Source: Aldehydirespirator sp965204415 (GTDB lineage Bacteria; Actinomycetota; Acidimicrobiia; Acidimicrobiales; Aldehydirespiratoraceae). From it: a stretch of 64,000 nucleotides of DNA. Positions 63,679-64,000 of the stretch are shown here, one piece after another; position 1 is the first letter of the stretch, and the number at the start of each line of letters is the position of its first letter. The stretch spans positions 434,001-498,000 of the forward strand of contig CBDBEL010000003.1 in assembly GCA_965204415.1 (NCBI GenBank). The letters run 5' to 3'. A program made the position numbers and the translations under genes. The notes under the pieces are model-generated. The model made no database searches, was not told where the DNA came from, and saw nothing but the letters and a program-made list of their open reading frames with translations.

Positions 63679-64000
63679 ATGGGTGTGCGACCCCCGCCGG
63701 TAGCGATCGTCACCGGTGGCGGCTCAGGTATCGGTCTGGCGTGCGCCGCGGCCCTGTCGGCCCGGGGCACGGTCTGCGTGCTCGTCGGTCGGCGAGAGGA
63801 CCGGCTCCGAGCCGCCGCCGAGAGCCTCGACGGGCCAACCGCAGTCGCGGCGGCAGACCTGACCGAGCCTGGCGAGGCCGAGCGGGTCGTTGGGGACACC
63901 CTCGCGGCGCACGGCCGCATCGATGTGGTCGTCCACTGCGCCGGCGTGTTCGAGAAGGCGCCCGTGCCGGAGGTGACCGTGGCCCACTGGCAACGCGTCA
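63679..64000 (+). CDS. SDR oxidoreductase, 3' end beyond window
   Basis: From ATG 63679 the 107 visible codons show the SDR start: VAIVTGGGSGIGLACAAAL (TGxxxGxG), a basic VGRREDRLRAA that suggests NADP(H), an Asp in AADLTEPGE that contacts the adenine, and HCAGVFEK for NNAG. The catalytic Tyr-Lys lies outside the window. It follows the small coiled-coil gene by 7 bases and is probably the next gene in the operon. Substrate unknown. Confidence 0.85.
   Translation, partial: MGVRPPPVAIVTGGGSGIGLACAAALSARGTVCVLVGRREDRLRAAAESLDGPTAVAAADLTEPGEAERVVGDTLAAHGRIDVVVHCAGVFEKAPVPEVTVAHWQRV

Overview
The window is 64 kb of very GC-rich, gene-dense DNA. F420-type luciferase-like oxidoreductases, GTG and TTG starts, overlapping operons, BMP-type ABC transport and an extreme third-position G/C bias point to an actinobacterium. 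The mix of Rieske oxygenases, class III aminotransferases, amidohydrolases, VOC proteins and a mono-modular reducing PKS resembles uncultivated marine or sponge-associated Acidimicrobiia. That assignment is inference, because no rRNA or ribosomal protein marker lies in the window. No tRNA, rRNA, CRISPR array, phage or IS transposase was recognised.

Layout: (1) 1-8.1 kb holds small-molecule catabolism genes (luciferase-like oxidoreductases, SDR, class III aminotransferase, VOC protein, YeiH-type exporter, amidohydrolase, methyltransferase). (2) 8.2-11.3 kb is a toxin/defence-like patch with AT-rich promoters: an AAA/DUF4143 ATPase, a Fic protein and a tiny antitoxin-like ORF. (3) 11.6-22.2 kb is a nitrogen-compound module: an aminotransferase remnant coupled to a carbamoylase, a complete BMP-type ABC importer with a stalked binding lipoprotein, a second class III aminotransferase and a dimethylformamidase-like enzyme. 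(4) 22.3-28.6 kb carries an MDR oxidoreductase, three VOC proteins, an enolase-superfamily dehydratase and a polyol dehydrogenase plus FGGY kinase pair. (5) 28.7-29.3 kb is a HicAB toxin-antitoxin pair. (6) 29.4-32.0 kb holds a second amidohydrolase and an acetamidase/formamidase. (7) 32.0-38.2 kb is a seven-gene minus-strand operon: two Rieske alpha subunits, one beta subunit, a class I aldolase, a DUF1989 protein, a small dimeric-barrel-like protein and an MFS exporter. (8) 38.4-40.2 kb is an NCS2 permease fused to a GHKL-like domain. (9) 40.2-52.9 kb is a biosynthetic cluster: alpha/beta hydrolase, giant KS-AT-DH-MT-ER-KR-ACP-KS synthase, free ACP, phosphopantetheinyl transferase and PhyH dioxygenase. 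(10) 52.9-64 kb holds an amidase, a Rieske oxygenase with flavin reductase, E1 alpha and beta of a 2-oxoacid dehydrogenase, a free-standing lipoyl domain, a second NCS2/GHKL-like permease, two SDRs, a methenyl-H4MPT cyclohydrolase homologue and duplicated small membrane coiled-coil proteins.

The catabolic genes fit scavenging of dissolved organic nitrogen (amides, N-carbamoyl compounds, amines, purine-like heterocycles) and aromatic compounds. The synthase cluster fits production of a methyl-branched reduced polyketide or fatty acid. Its frame is broken once, inside the acyltransferase, and its second module has lost the acyltransferase altogether.

The least conventional signals are: two permeases with a degenerate GHKL-like tail; an Mch homologue in an actinobacterium-like genome; a free lipoyl domain without E2 or E3; and three independent tandem duplications of gene-start junctions that leave 10-22-codon mini-ORFs in front of operon genes.
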